Positions 52,924-62,419 of a DNA stretch of 64,000 bases are shown here, one piece after another. A program made the translations under genes and the position numbers. This stretch comes from JBBQED01 sp038320345. Lineage in GTDB: Bacteria > Bacteroidota > Bacteroidia > AKYH767-A > OLB10. The notes beneath the pieces were generated by a model, which was not told where the DNA came from, did no database searches, and saw only the letters and a list, made by a program, of their open reading frames with translations. Numbering within the stretch: position 1 is the first letter of the stretch; every line of letters starts with the position of its first letter. Where the stretch lies: positions 62,001 through 126,000 of the forward strand of contig JBBQED010000007.1 in the NCBI GenBank assembly GCA_038320345.1, written 5' to 3'.

Positions 52924-55344
52924 ATGAATATCAGAAAAATCAAAATTCTGGTTGTTGAAGATTGTGCAACAGACCGAATCATGATGTTGAATGCTATTGG
53001 ACAATCAGGATTTAATCCTGAGGTTAGTATTGCAGAAAGCATAGATGAAGCCTTGGAAATGACCAGCACAAAGACTTTCGACTGCATCCTTTTGGATTAC
53101 TACTTCCCTGAAAAAAACGGAATAGATTTTATTCGCTCTTACACTCAGAAAAAAGGGAAAGGAAGTATCATCATGGTTACTAGCCAAGATGATGTGAACA
53201 TGGCTGTAGAGTGTATGAAAATGGGAGCAAGTGATTACCTAACTAAAAATCAGATTACCGCTGCCAGTGTCACCAAAAGCTTAAATTATGTTATTCAGCT
53301 TAAGCAAGCAAAAGAAAATGCTGAACGGGCTGAACAGGCCTTAATGGAAAGTGAAATAAAATTAAAAAGCATCATTGCACGTTCCCCAGTTATCATTTTT
53401 AATATAAATGATGAAGGAAAAATTACTTTATTCAAAGGAAAAGCTACTTCCTGTTTAGAAATAAAAGCTGAAAAATTAATCGGTTTAACAATACATGAAG
53501 TAACCGGCAAGACTCCGATACATATTGATGATTATAAAAAAGCATGTAAGGAAGAAGAATTACATTTTAAAAAAGAAATTAATGGGCGTCATTTCGATGT
53601 AAACTACATCCCAGTGAAAGATCAGCATAAAAACATTTCAGGAATGATGGGTGTAGCCATCGATGTTACTTCATTCCGAAAAAACGAAGAAGAATTGATT
53701 CATACGATTGCAAGTACTGAAACTACTGCAAGAATACAAGAAGAATTTCTTGCAAATATGAGTCACGAAATAAGAACCCCGATTCACGGAATAATTAGTC
53801 TGACTCAGTTCGTTTTAAACTCTGAGTTAGATGAAGATCAACGTCAGCAACTTGGCTTAATAAAAAAATCAGCAGAAACTTTATTGGTAATCGTAAATGA
53901 CATCTTGGACTTATCAAAGATTGATGCTGATAAAATGACTTTTGAACAGATCAGATTCAATATCAGAGATACTATTAAAGCAGCGGTTGCTTCTTTCATC
54001 CCAAAAACCATTGAAAAAAATATTCAATTAAAAACAGAATTTGCTACTAACCTTCCTGAAGAATTAATAGGTGATCCAGTAAGACTTACTCAGATTATCA
54101 ATAATCTTTTAGGTAATGCAATCAAGTTCACAGAAAAGGGACATGTTTCTATTGGTGCATCGATCATTGATCAGAACGAAGAAAATATGGTAATTGGGTT
54201 CTGCATCCGAGATACGGGAATTGGAATTCCGGCCAACAAAATGAATTCTATTTTCGAATCATTCACACAGGCTTCAGAAGATACCACCCGGAAATTTGGA
54301 GGAACGGGATTAGGATTAAGCATCACTAAAAAATTAGTCGAAAAACAAAATGGTGAAATTCATGTGCAAAGTAGTATTAATGAAGGTAGCAGTTTTACCA
54401 TCAATATCCCTTACAAAATAGCAGGAATTGAAATACCCATTGAAGCCACAATAATGAAAGCAACTTCTGAATTCGATCGTCAGTTAAATATACTTGTAGC
54501 AGAAGATAATGATATCAACAGATTCATAATTGAAAAGATGCTACTTGGATGGGGAATGAAAGTCGACTTTGCAGCCACTGGAATAGAAGCCGTTCAGAAA
54601 TCCTCAGAAAAGGAATTTGACTTGATCTTAATGGATGTAGAAATGCCTGACATGAATGGATATCGTGCAACTGAAATCATCAGAAACGAAAAAGATGCAC
54701 CACTGTGTGAAATACCCATTATTGCCATGACTGGGCATGCTATGGCAGGTGAAAGGGAGAAATGTATAGCCTGCGGTATGGATGATTATATTTCAAAGCC
54801 CTTCAAGCAAGAAGAACTCAAAGAAAAAATAATTTTTAATGCGGCAAAAGCATTAACAATAAATACTTCCACTCCGAGCACGCTCATCAGTGATGCCATG
54901 AGTATGGAAGATATCCAGCAGAAAAATTCGGGAGCAGAGATAAAAACTGCTTCTACAAATCCATCGGATCCGGGAATGAGTCCAACTGATGATCGCTTAA
55001 TTAATCTTCAGTTTTTAAGGGAGATTTCAGAAAATAACGAGCAATTCTTCCGTGAATTTATCACTATGTTTTTACTGAACACACCGAAATCGGTGAATGA
55101 TATGAATGAAGCACATCAACACAATGACTGGGAACAACTTCGTCAAGCTGCACATAAAGTAAAGCCTTCGTTTAATTATGTTGGCCTGAAAGAATTAAAT
55201 CAATTAAGTGCGAAAGTGGAAGAATTTGCAAAACAAAAAATAAATGCTGCTGAAATAACCATCATGCTGGCAAGAATTACTGCAATGAGTATAATCGCTT
55301 ATCGCCAACTGGAAGAAGAATTAAACACCTCATCAATATCTTAA
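52924..55344 (+). CDS. Soluble hybrid histidine kinase: REC-PAS-HisKA-HATPase-REC-HPt
   Basis: 806 residues from ATG 52924; the TTG at 52891 overlaps the preceding gene and is unlikely. Domain order: REC1 with D58 (CILLDYYFPEKNG); PAS about 141-255; HisKA with H281 (NMSHEIRTPIHG); HATPase_c with N-box INNLLGNAIKFTEKG, G1 IRDTGIGIP and G2 GGTGLGLSI (about 385-497); REC2 with D571 (ILMDVEMPDMNG); HPt with H744 (AAHKVKPSFNYVGL). No transmembrane helix, so the input is cytoplasmic or comes through REC1. A phosphate path H281 to D571 to H744 to a receiver (D66 of the upstream protein or D54 of the downstream activator) fits family knowledge. Confidence 0.94.
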   Translation: MNIRKIKILVVEDCATDRIMMLNAIGQSGFNPEVSIAESIDEALEMTSTKTFDCILLDYYFPEKNGIDFIRSYTQKKGKGSIIMVTSQDDVNMAVECMKMGASDYLTKNQITAASVTKSLNYVIQLKQAKENAERAEQALMESEIKLKSIIARSPVIIFNINDEGKITLFKGKATSCLEIKAEKLIGLTIHEVTGKTPIHIDDYKKACKEEELHFKKEINGRHFDVNYIPVKDQHKNISGMMGVAIDVTSFRKNEEELIHTIASTETTARIQEEFLANMSHEIRTPIHGIISLTQFVLNSELDEDQRQQLGLIKKSAETLLVIVNDILDLSKIDADKMTFEQIRFNIRDTIKAAVASFIPKTIEKNIQLKTEFATNLPEELIGDPVRLTQIINNLLGNAIKFTEKGHVSIGASIIDQNEENMVIGFCIRDTGIGIPANKMNSIFESFTQASEDTTRKFGGTGLGLSITKKLVEKQNGEIHVQSSINEGSSFTINIPYKIAGIEIPIEATIMKATSEFDRQLNILVAEDNDINRFIIEKMLLGWGMKVDFAATGIEAVQKSSEKEFDLILMDVEMPDMNGYRATEIIRNEKDAPLCEIPIIAMTGHAMAGEREKCIACGMDDYISKPFKQEELKEKIIFNAAKALTINTSTPSTLISDAMSMEDIQQKNSGAEIKTASTNPSDPGMSPTDDRLINLQFLREISENNEQFFREFITMFLLNTPKSVNDMNEAHQHNDWEQLRQAAHKVKPSFNYVGLKELNQLSAKVEEFAKQKINAAEITIMLARITAMSIIAYRQLEEELNTSSIS

Positions 55345-55358
55345 AAACACAAAATAAT

Positions 55359-56534
55359 ATGAGCACCGCAAAAATTTTTATTGTTGAAGATGATATGTTG
55401 GTAGCAACTGTTGTCCGTCAAGCATTATCAAAATACGAAAAATTTGAATTGACGCACTTTGAAACAGCAGAAGAATGCATAAACAACATGCATCTAGGAC
55501 CGGATATTGTTGTTATCGATTACAATCTTCCTGGAATGGATGGATTAACGTTGATGAATACCGTCAAAAATATTAATCAGCAAACCATGGTGGTAATTTG
55601 CTCTGGACAAGAGAGTGTGGAGATCGTAATTAATTGCTATAAAAACGGAGCTAACGATTATATTCTAAAAGATGAAAATATGATCATCAATCTGGAAAAT
55701 ACATTGAACAATCTGACCATGAATGTAACACTTCGTAAAGAAGTAGAACTATTAAAAGATCAGATTATCGATAGAAATAAATACTCCAATATCATTGGAA
55801 ACAGTAATCCAGTGTTAAGAGTTTTACGTCTAATCCAAAAAGTTGAAAAAAACAATATGATGGTGTTGGTTACTGGTCAAAGTGGGACAGGTAAAGAACT
55901 AGTAGCAAAAGCACTTCATTATAATTCACCCCGTGCACGTAAACCATTTGTTATTGTAAACATGGGTGCGATTCCGGAAGAATTGGTAGAAAGTGAGTTA
56001 TTCGGACATGAGAAAGGTGCATTTACGGATGCGCGTGAACGTAGAATCGGAAAATTTGAAGAAGCTGATGGTGGTACCATTTTCTTAGATGAAATTGGCG
56101 AGATGGATCTTGGATTGCAGGCTAAACTCCTTCGCGTTTTACAAGAGAAAGAAGTTACGCGTGTAGGAAGTAACAAAACGATGAAACTTGACTTCCGATT
56201 GATCGCTGCTACCAATCGCAATATGGCAACAGAAGTTAAAGAAGGAAGATTCCGTGAAGATCTATTTTATAGATTACAAGGATTTCTAATTCACCTACCT
56301 CCGCTTAAAGAACGTGGTGATGATATCATTCTGCTTGCTAAGCATTTCCTCACAGAATTCTGCATTCAGAATAAAATTCCAACTATTATTATTTCTAAAG
56401 AAGCTTGCAAATTCATGTTGGATTATGCATGGCCTGGAAATATTAGAGAACTAAAAGCAGTGATAGAACGTGCTTCACTCATGTGTGAAAATAATGTGAT
56501 CACCTTAGATGATCTCACCTTCGTAACCGCTTAA
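55359..56534 (+). CDS. NtrC-type response regulator with AAA+ domain but no DNA-binding domain
   Basis: 391 residues. Receiver with D54 (VVIDYNLPGMDG) and K104; linker; sigma-54-interaction AAA+ domain with Walker A GQSGTGKE (173-180), GAFTDA at 220-225 in place of GAFTGA, Walker B IFLDEIGEM (241-249) and arginine-finger region FREDLFYRL. It ends at ITLDDLTFVTA, directly after the AAA+ lid, so the Fis-type helix-turn-helix found at 430-480 in NtrC is absent. A terminator starts 10 bases after the stop, so no split HTH follows. It lies 14 bases after the hybrid kinase gene and is likely its phosphorylation target. It would have to work from solution or through a partner, as FlgR-type activators do. 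Confidence 0.92.
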   Translation: MSTAKIFIVEDDMLVATVVRQALSKYEKFELTHFETAEECINNMHLGPDIVVIDYNLPGMDGLTLMNTVKNINQQTMVVICSGQESVEIVINCYKNGANDYILKDENMIINLENTLNNLTMNVTLRKEVELLKDQIIDRNKYSNIIGNSNPVLRVLRLIQKVEKNNMMVLVTGQSGTGKELVAKALHYNSPRARKPFVIVNMGAIPEELVESELFGHEKGAFTDARERRIGKFEEADGGTIFLDEIGEMDLGLQAKLLRVLQEKEVTRVGSNKTMKLDFRLIAATNRNMATEVKEGRFREDLFYRLQGFLIHLPPLKERGDDIILLAKHFLTEFCIQNKIPTIIISKEACKFMLDYAWPGNIRELKAVIERASLMCENNVITLDDLTFVTA

Positions 56535-56543
56535 ACAAATAAT

Positions 56544-56581
56544 AACTACTGAAGTCGGATTAATCTCCGACTTCAGTAGTT
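56544..56581 (+). terminator. Hairpin terminator after the phosphorelay operon
   Basis: Sixteen-pair perfect stem aactactgaagtcgga / tccgacttcagtagtt around loop ttaatc. The downstream T-tract is weak (ttaaagattt), so it may act as a transcript-end protector or partial terminator, allowing some read-through into the envelope unit at 56649. Confidence 0.75.
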
Positions 56582-56648
56582 TAAAGATTTAGCAACTATA
56601 GTAACAAGTGGAAGTTTTCTACGTAAAGAGCATAAAAACTTCGTGTAG

Positions 56649-56987
56649 ATGAGCAAGAATACTAAAAATAAACATCGGAAATTACGTCAAAAGACAGTTC
56701 AAAAAATAGCATTGCGAAGGATCGTAGTTGCTGGATCGGCATTAGCGCTTGTTGCAATCACTTTTATTTATTTGAACTTCTCGAAGTCATCAGATTCACG
56801 AGCAGCCGTAATAGAAAATCAATATCGGATATCTTATCAAACAACAGACATGAATGTTCCGATGCGTCTCTTAAAAACACCAACAGCAACAGAACGTACT
56901 CTACAAAATAATTACAAAAATTCGGCAACAGCAATCAGACCATTCCAAACACGAACTCATGAGGTAACTAATATCAATGCCGAATAA
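56649..56987 (+). CDS. Small membrane-anchored protein, first gene of envelope unit
   Basis: 112 residues; not a recognised family. Very basic N-terminus (MSKNTKNKHRKLRQKTVQKI), then one transmembrane helix (about residues 27-46, VVAGSALALVAITFIYLNF) and a 65-residue polar, probably periplasmic tail without obvious structure. The positive-inside rule puts the N-terminus in the cytoplasm. The N-terminal 45 residues resemble those of the third gene product at 60704 (KLRQ, then a basic stretch, GS, LALV). It overlaps or abuts the large T9SS gene that follows, so the two are co-translated. Confidence 0.75.
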   Translation: MSKNTKNKHRKLRQKTVQKIALRRIVVAGSALALVAITFIYLNFSKSSDSRAAVIENQYRISYQTTDMNVPMRLLKTPTATERTLQNNYKNSATAIRPFQTRTHEVTNINAE

Positions 56988-59900
56988 TATGAGCACTACA
57001 AAAGGAAGTCAACTGCAAATTATTTTTCTTCTGTTCTTAATTTTTACCGCACAGCAAACTAGTGCTGCAACTAAAACATGTACTGGAACGGGATCTTGGA
57101 ATACCTCTGGAACATGGAGTCCATCTGGAGTGCCATCTTCATCAGATGATGTAATCATTACAGGGAATTTTACAGTTTCCGTGAACATCACTACAGCTAC
57201 TTGTAAATCATTAAACATTAATTCTGGAAGCACTTTAACGATTCCTAACAACAAAAAACTTACTATATCAGGTGCCGCAGGAATTACAGCGAACGGTACG
57301 CTGGATATTAACTCCGGGGATCTAACTTTATCAACCTCAGGAGCAACATTCACAATCGGTGCAGCTGGAGTTGTAAACTGGTTACCCAAAACTAATACTT
57401 TAGCTGGTGCAACACTTTTCACAAACGGCACGGAAAATTTTTCATCCACCAGTACTTTAAAAATATCAAGCTGGTATAATTACGCAGTTCCTCTTAAAAA
57501 TGTAATATCTGGAGGATTTGGTAATCTCACCATCACTACCTTATCCGGTGGAACGCTATACACTTGGCAAATGATGAATACTTTTCATACTAATCCGGTA
57601 GCAGGTACGCTTACAATCGATAATGGTTATGTAGTGCTGGACAATTCAAATACAATTACCACAACCACAATTGGAAATATAGTACTGAATACCGCCTTTT
57701 CCTATCTAGATTGCTATAACGGTACAAGATCAACAGCATTTACAGTAACTACTAACAATCTAACAATCACTGGCGGAGAATTGGATTGCTTTTACACTGC
57801 CGGAATAGGAACATGTACATTTAATGTCACCGGAAACCTAACGATTACCGCAGGCGGTCTCTTTATTGGAGCCAATGGAAATAACGGCACCGTAACCTTA
57901 AATGTAAGTGGAAATGCTACGCTGACAAAATCTGGAATTTATGGAGTTAATTCAGGAACTGGTAATTTTACTTTAGCAATTACTGGAAATTTCACTTTGC
58001 TAAAATCAGGGGCAACCTACAGTGAATATTACGGAATTATAGATGGAACAGGAAACACTACATTAACGGTCGGCGGAAATTTTTCTCATCAGGGATATTC
58101 TAGTTTTATTTTCAACAGTGGAGTTACTGGAATGGGAAATGGAAATGCTACTTGTACTATTGGAGGAACTTTTTCACAATCCGATGGGAATCTGAGTGGC
58201 ATTTGGAACCTCACCACCTATACTGCTGGAGTTTGCAATTTCACAGCGGGCAATATAAATTTTACAGGTGGAGTCTTCATGGTACATTACGGCTGTAGTG
58301 CTGCAACCATCATCAATACATTAACCGTAAATGGAAATTTAAGTGTGAGCTATTCTAACTCCACAGATATTTTCAGAGGGATTGGTTTGAGTTCATTAAA
58401 TTCGACGGATAATGGTGCTTCATTTGTGCTAGTTGTTAATGGAAATACACTTTTTTCAGGAAATCTTTCTGGAGAATTTACTTCGAGTGCGGCAACAGGA
58501 AACGAAACCATAACCACGGATGGATCATTAACTGTTTCTGGTGGAAATAATAGATTTGACTATAGTACTGGTGCAACCACATGGAATCATGGAGGAAACA
58601 TTAGTGTAAGCGCTGGAACATTATTTTTATCTGCAACTACCGGAACAGCTACCATCAATGTGGCTGGAAATATAATACTAACAGGTGGCACTTCCTCCCT
58701 AAAAGGAAATACTGGAAATTGTACATTATCAGTTAATGGAAATTTCGATCAATCAGCAGGAACTTTTTTTGTATATAACAATGCAGCCAGTTCATCAACA
58801 GGAAATATTGCAACTACAATCAATGGAAATTTTTCACAAGCTGGAGGTATTCTTAATTATAGTAATAACACCTCGAATACAGGTGATTTAGATATTAATT
58901 TGAAAGGAGCCAATTACAATTTAGCAGGTACGGGAAGTATCATAACAGCTGGCGCTGGTACAGGAACACTCTTTGGGAAGTTGAATTTTAATAGAGCAGG
59001 AACGATGACATTCGCTCGAACCTCATCTACCCACAATATTCAACAAGTCAAGCAAAATGTGAAAAGTGGTTGCACTCTACAATTATCGCTTGAGGATCTT
59101 CAGATTGCATCACATAATACTGCGGCAACAGATTTTCTTAAAGTCGAAAGTGGTGGGGTACTAGATATGGGCAACGCTAGGATATATTCTAACTTAACAA
59201 ATACCAATTCTGGGTGTAGAGTTGAATCTGGGGGTACACTTAAAACAGCGAATACAGAAGGACTGTACAATGGTACTAACACCGCTACTGTCAACAGTGC
59301 TGGTAATATGGATTATTATCTTGATGCAAATTCTATCGTTGAATACAACGGAATCAACAACCAAGTGGTTACCGGAATTGGTAACGGAATAGCAACTGGT
59401 GTACAACACAAATATGGCATCTTGAAAATTAATTTTCAAGGAACACCAGATACAGAGTACGCTTATCCAATTGCAGGAAATATTTTTGTAAGAACACAAT
59501 TAAATTTAACTGCAGGTGAATTAAATCTTGACAATAATTATATCACCATAGAATCAGGGTCTGGAAATGCCATTACAAGAACCAATGGGTATATTAAAAG
59601 CGAAACAAATGCGGCAGTTAATGGCTCAATAATTAAATGGAAAAATATGAGTTCTGGTCTGCATGTTTTCCCATTCGGAAAGAATTCAACAACGTACATT
59701 CCAGTAAGTTTCACATTAAATACTGGTGCTGGAAATGATGTTGAAATTTCAACACGTGCTACAGGTAATGACAATACTCCATTCACCGGGGTATCTAACG
59801 TTACTGCAGTAACGAATCTCGATAAGTCAGGCTCTGATGTATCCATTTCTAATGTTATCGATCGATGGTGGATTATTAATGCCCCATCAGTAACAGCAGA

Positions 59901-60678
59901 TATTATACTCTCCTATGCCGGAACAGAAAATACAATTAGCCCAGCAAACTTATTGGGGTCAATGATGGCGCAATCTTGGGATGGACTTCGATGGGGAACA
60001 CCTTTTGGAAGCGGCACAGGAGTAACAAGTGGGGTGGGAACAGTAGCTGCACTTGGGGTTAATACCTTTTCACCAATAGTATTGGTATCGGGAAGTGGTG
60101 CATTACCAATTAAGCTCTTGAATTTTGATGTAAGAGTCGAGAATAAAATTGGTAAATTGGATTGGAGCACTTCAGAAGAAAAAGACAACGATTACTTTAT
60201 CATTGAAAGATCAAAGGATGCAAAATCCTTTTCGAAGATCGGAAGAATTGAAGGAGCAGGTAATTCAAATACAGTGCAGAATTATTCCTTCGAAGATTCT
60301 CAACCTTATCCAGGAATAAATTACTACCGTTTAAAACAAACAGATTTCAATGGTGATTTTTCCTATTCACCAATAAAATCCATTCGATTAGATGACAAAA
60401 TTTCATCTGAAGCGCAGATTAAGGTTAACTCCGTTGGTCCAAACCCATTTAAATCCAACTTCAGTGTTAACTACCAATCAGCAACTGAGAAACAAATTGA
60501 ATTTTCACTGTATAATTCTTCAGGACAGAAAGTTTTTCATGAAAGTACGAATGCATCATCTGGAGATAATAAATTCGATTATGTTGATGAAAACCATCTG
60601 CCACCAGGTAATTACATTTTAAATGTAATATCTGGTACAGAAAAGTTAACTATTAAGTTAATAAAATCTGAATATTAA
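56977..60678 (+). CDS. Large secreted beta-helix-like protein with T9SS sorting domain
   Basis: 1233 residues from ATG 56977 (11 bases inside the preceding gene); ATG 56989, one base after its stop, is an equally good start and shortens it by four residues. Signal peptide region QLQIIFLLFLIFTAQQTSA. The mature N-terminus (GSWNTSGTWSPSGVPSSSDD) is typical of G8-like or pectate-lyase-like starts. About 900 residues of short Gly/Thr/Asn-rich repeats follow (units such as GNLTITAGG, NVSGNATL, LTVNGNLSV), suggesting a long right-handed beta-helix. Next is a module that often precedes sorting domains (LPIKLLNFDVR ... LDWSTSEEKDNDYFIIERS) and a type A sorting domain (VGPNPFKSNFSVNYQ ... LTIKLIKSEY). 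Probable surface or matrix protein. Confidence 0.85.
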   Translation: MPNNMSTTKGSQLQIIFLLFLIFTAQQTSAATKTCTGTGSWNTSGTWSPSGVPSSSDDVIITGNFTVSVNITTATCKSLNINSGSTLTIPNNKKLTISGAAGITANGTLDINSGDLTLSTSGATFTIGAAGVVNWLPKTNTLAGATLFTNGTENFSSTSTLKISSWYNYAVPLKNVISGGFGNLTITTLSGGTLYTWQMMNTFHTNPVAGTLTIDNGYVVLDNSNTITTTTIGNIVLNTAFSYLDCYNGTRSTAFTVTTNNLTITGGELDCFYTAGIGTCTFNVTGNLTITAGGLFIGANGNNGTVTLNVSGNATLTKSGIYGVNSGTGNFTLAITGNFTLLKSGATYSEYYGIIDGTGNTTLTVGGNFSHQGYSSFIFNSGVTGMGNGNATCTIGGTFSQSDGNLSGIWNLTTYTAGVCNFTAGNINFTGGVFMVHYGCSAATIINTLTVNGNLSVSYSNSTDIFRGIGLSSLNSTDNGASFVLVVNGNTLFSGNLSGEFTSSAATGNETITTDGSLTVSGGNNRFDYSTGATTWNHGGNISVSAGTLFLSATTGTATINVAGNIILTGGTSSLKGNTGNCTLSVNGNFDQSAGTFFVYNNAASSSTGNIATTINGNFSQAGGILNYSNNTSNTGDLDINLKGANYNLAGTGSIITAGAGTGTLFGKLNFNRAGTMTFARTSSTHNIQQVKQNVKSGCTLQLSLEDLQIASHNTAATDFLKVESGGVLDMGNARIYSNLTNTNSGCRVESGGTLKTANTEGLYNGTNTATVNSAGNMDYYLDANSIVEYNGINNQVVTGIGNGIATGVQHKYGILKINFQGTPDTEYAYPIAGNIFVRTQLNLTAGELNLDNNYITIESGSGNAITRTNGYIKSETNAAVNGSIIKWKNMSSGLHVFPFGKNSTTYIPVSFTLNTGAGNDVEISTRATGNDNTPFTGVSNVTAVTNLDKSGSDVSISNVIDRWWIINAPSVTADIILSYAGTENTISPANLLGSMMAQSWDGLRWGTPFGSGTGVTSGVGTVAALGVNTFSPIVLVSGSGALPIKLLNFDVRVENKIGKLDWSTSEEKDNDYFIIERSKDAKSFSKIGRIEGAGNSNTVQNYSFEDSQPYPGINYYRLKQTDFNGDFSYSPIKSIRLDDKISSEAQIKVNSVGPNPFKSNFSVNYQSATEKQIEFSLYNSSGQKVFHESTNASSGDNKFDYVDENHLPPGNYILNVISGTEKLTIKLIKSEY

Positions 60679-60703
60679 GGAAACCGATAATTAGATCTCC
60701 ATT

Positions 60704-61834
60704 ATGGCATACAAACTCCGGCAATCGCAAAAATTACGTACTCTACAAAAAGCAACCCTTATCTTCGGAGGAAGCTCAATTTTGGCACTCGTAGTTTATT
60801 TCAGTATTGTCATGAATCAAGCGAACGTAACGGACTCTATTGCAGGTAATCGTGATCTAATGGCAAATGATCCAGTGAATAATGGAGAAATTCTGTTAGG
60901 CTATTCGTGGGATGAAACAAATGTATTGAAAGCGGATGTAGGAACCGATGCATTCCAAGTCAGTCAAAACGCTGAAGTAACAAGCGGTGGAACAGACAGT
61001 ACCTCAGGACTAAGTGCAGGTAATGTTTTGAAAGGTATTGACATGACTTTTAAACCTGTGAATGGTCTGAATGCTGATGGAATTGACTTTAGTGTCGATT
61101 TTAGGAGCATGGAAGAAAGCGGAAGTTTCTTCAGTCGAGGTAACACTTTTAACTTCGGAATGGAAAAAGGGAAATTATCTATTAAATATAAGTTAACATC
61201 ACCTAATGGGAAATCTTATATGGTTGATGAATTAACTAGCTATGAGATCCCCGTTGATATGACTTATAGAAATTATCGCTTTATATATAATCCTGCCACA
61301 GGACGAGGAGAAGTGATGGTAAACAGAGCAACGGTATGGATGAATCAGGGAGTGGCACAAAGCCGTATGACGTGGAAAACGGATGAACCATTGGTTTTCG
61401 GAAAGGATATGAATGGAAGTGGTAAAGCAATGGCGATATTCGATAATATGCTAGTTAGAAGCATGGGAAGTGCTAATGTTTCACCAATGCAATTGCTGAG
61501 TTTTAGCGCTGAATTGCAGGGCAAAGATATTATGATCAATTGGTTTACTGGTAAAGAAGCAGGAACTGAGTTCTTTAAAATTGAAAAGAGCACCGATACA
61601 AAAAATTATACTGAAATTGGTAGAGTTAAGGCTGCTGGAACTTCTGAAACATTGAAAGCTTATGCCTTGCTGGATAAGGATCCTGTTCTTGGGATAACTT
61701 ATTATCGGTTAGGACTCACAAATAGCTCAGCCCATTCTGTTTGGGTACCCGTGATTGCATTTAGGATAAAACCAGAAATGTTGACTCCAATTCCTTCGGC
61801 TAATACTACTGTAAATCAAAGCGGAACAAATTAG
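60704..61834 (+). CDS. Membrane-anchored protein with LamG-like domain, third gene of envelope unit
   Basis: 376 residues. Basic N-terminus MAYKLRQSQKLRTLQKA, one transmembrane helix (about 18-37, LIFGGSSILALVVYFSIVM), then a beta-rich region (about 60-255: DMTFKPVNGLNADGIDFSVD, FFSRGNTFNFGMEKGKLSIK, AMAIFDNMLVRSM) that reads like a concanavalin/LamG-type jelly roll. The C-terminal part (MQLLSFSAELQGKDIMINWF ... EFFKIEKSTDTKNYTEIGR) is clearly related to the pre-sorting-domain module of the 56977 protein, but no T9SS sorting domain follows; it ends PSANTTVNQSGTN. It would be held in the inner membrane facing the periplasm. 25 bases after the previous gene. Function unknown. Confidence 0.78.
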   Translation: MAYKLRQSQKLRTLQKATLIFGGSSILALVVYFSIVMNQANVTDSIAGNRDLMANDPVNNGEILLGYSWDETNVLKADVGTDAFQVSQNAEVTSGGTDSTSGLSAGNVLKGIDMTFKPVNGLNADGIDFSVDFRSMEESGSFFSRGNTFNFGMEKGKLSIKYKLTSPNGKSYMVDELTSYEIPVDMTYRNYRFIYNPATGRGEVMVNRATVWMNQGVAQSRMTWKTDEPLVFGKDMNGSGKAMAIFDNMLVRSMGSANVSPMQLLSFSAELQGKDIMINWFTGKEAGTEFFKIEKSTDTKNYTEIGRVKAAGTSETLKAYALLDKDPVLGITYYRLGLTNSSAHSVWVPVIAFRIKPEMLTPIPSANTTVNQSGTN

Positions 61835-61912
61835 TAAGTTCATGCAAATTTAAATTCGAAAACAACAATCTGGCAAACGGAACTATCGGTACCGTGTAGC
61901 TGAAAATCTATA

Positions 61913-61946
61913 CCCCATGAGCAAACCTCATGGGGTTTTTTATTTA
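61913..61946 (+). terminator. Intrinsic terminator after the envelope unit
   Basis: Perfect nine-pair stem ccccatgag / ctcatgggg (61913-61921, 61927-61935) with a caaac loop followed by a T-rich tract. Confidence 0.9.
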
Positions 61947-61978
61947 TTTTAGCCTTTCATTAAAATAAATTAAAAGCT

Positions 61979-62407
61979 ATGGGTCTCATCAAAGAATTTA
62001 AAGACTTCGCTATGCGAGGTAATCTCATCGATTTTGCAGTCGGTGTAGTTGTAGGAGGAGCATTCGGCAAAGTAACATCTTCATTCGTAGATGGTGTTGT
62101 GATGCCGGTTGTAGGAAAAATACTCGGCGGAGCAGATTTTTCTGATCTCAAATACAAGATTCAGGATGGATCAAAAACAGTTGTGGATTCTGCAGGTAAT
62201 GTAATGACTAAAGAAGTTCCTGAAGTTTTTATAAAATATGGGGAGTTCATTACTTCTATCATTGATTTTATTGTTGTAGCATTTGTAATGTTCTTAGTGA
62301 TTAAAGCAATGAATAATCTAAAGAAAAAACAGGAAGATGCGCCCGCACCTCCTCCATCTAATGAGGAAGTATTGCTGAGTGAAATCCGTGATCTCTTAAA
62401 AAAATAA
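61979..62407 (+). CDS. mscL: Large-conductance mechanosensitive channel
   Basis: Osmotic safety valve of the inner membrane, opened by membrane tension. 142 residues, normal length. N-terminal amphipathic helix GLIKEFKDFAMRGNLIDFA, pore-lining first transmembrane helix VGVVVGGAFGKVTSSFVDGVVMPVVG with the glycine/alanine pattern of the gate, periplasmic loop, second helix (SIIDFIVVAFVMFLVIKAMN) and the charged C-terminal helix SEIRDLLKK. ATG 61979 directly precedes the amphipathic helix. Stands between two hairpins, probably a monocistronic unit. Confidence 0.96.
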   Translation: MGLIKEFKDFAMRGNLIDFAVGVVVGGAFGKVTSSFVDGVVMPVVGKILGGADFSDLKYKIQDGSKTVVDSAGNVMTKEVPEVFIKYGEFITSIIDFIVVAFVMFLVIKAMNNLKKKQEDAPAPPPSNEEVLLSEIRDLLKK

Positions 62408-62419
62408 TCATCCTTAGAA

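Noticed and set aside
56582..56648. Possible sigma-54 promoter before the envelope unit
   Set aside because: GG at 56610-56611 is followed after 10 bases by CG, not GC, and the rest of the -24/-12 consensus is missing.
57009..57449. 146-codon minus-strand frame opposite the large T9SS gene, and similar minus-strand frames at 59538-59846, 59913-60188 and 55919-56221
   Set aside because: These are antisense shadows of strongly supported genes; their composition mirrors the Thr/Gly-rich or conserved coding strand.
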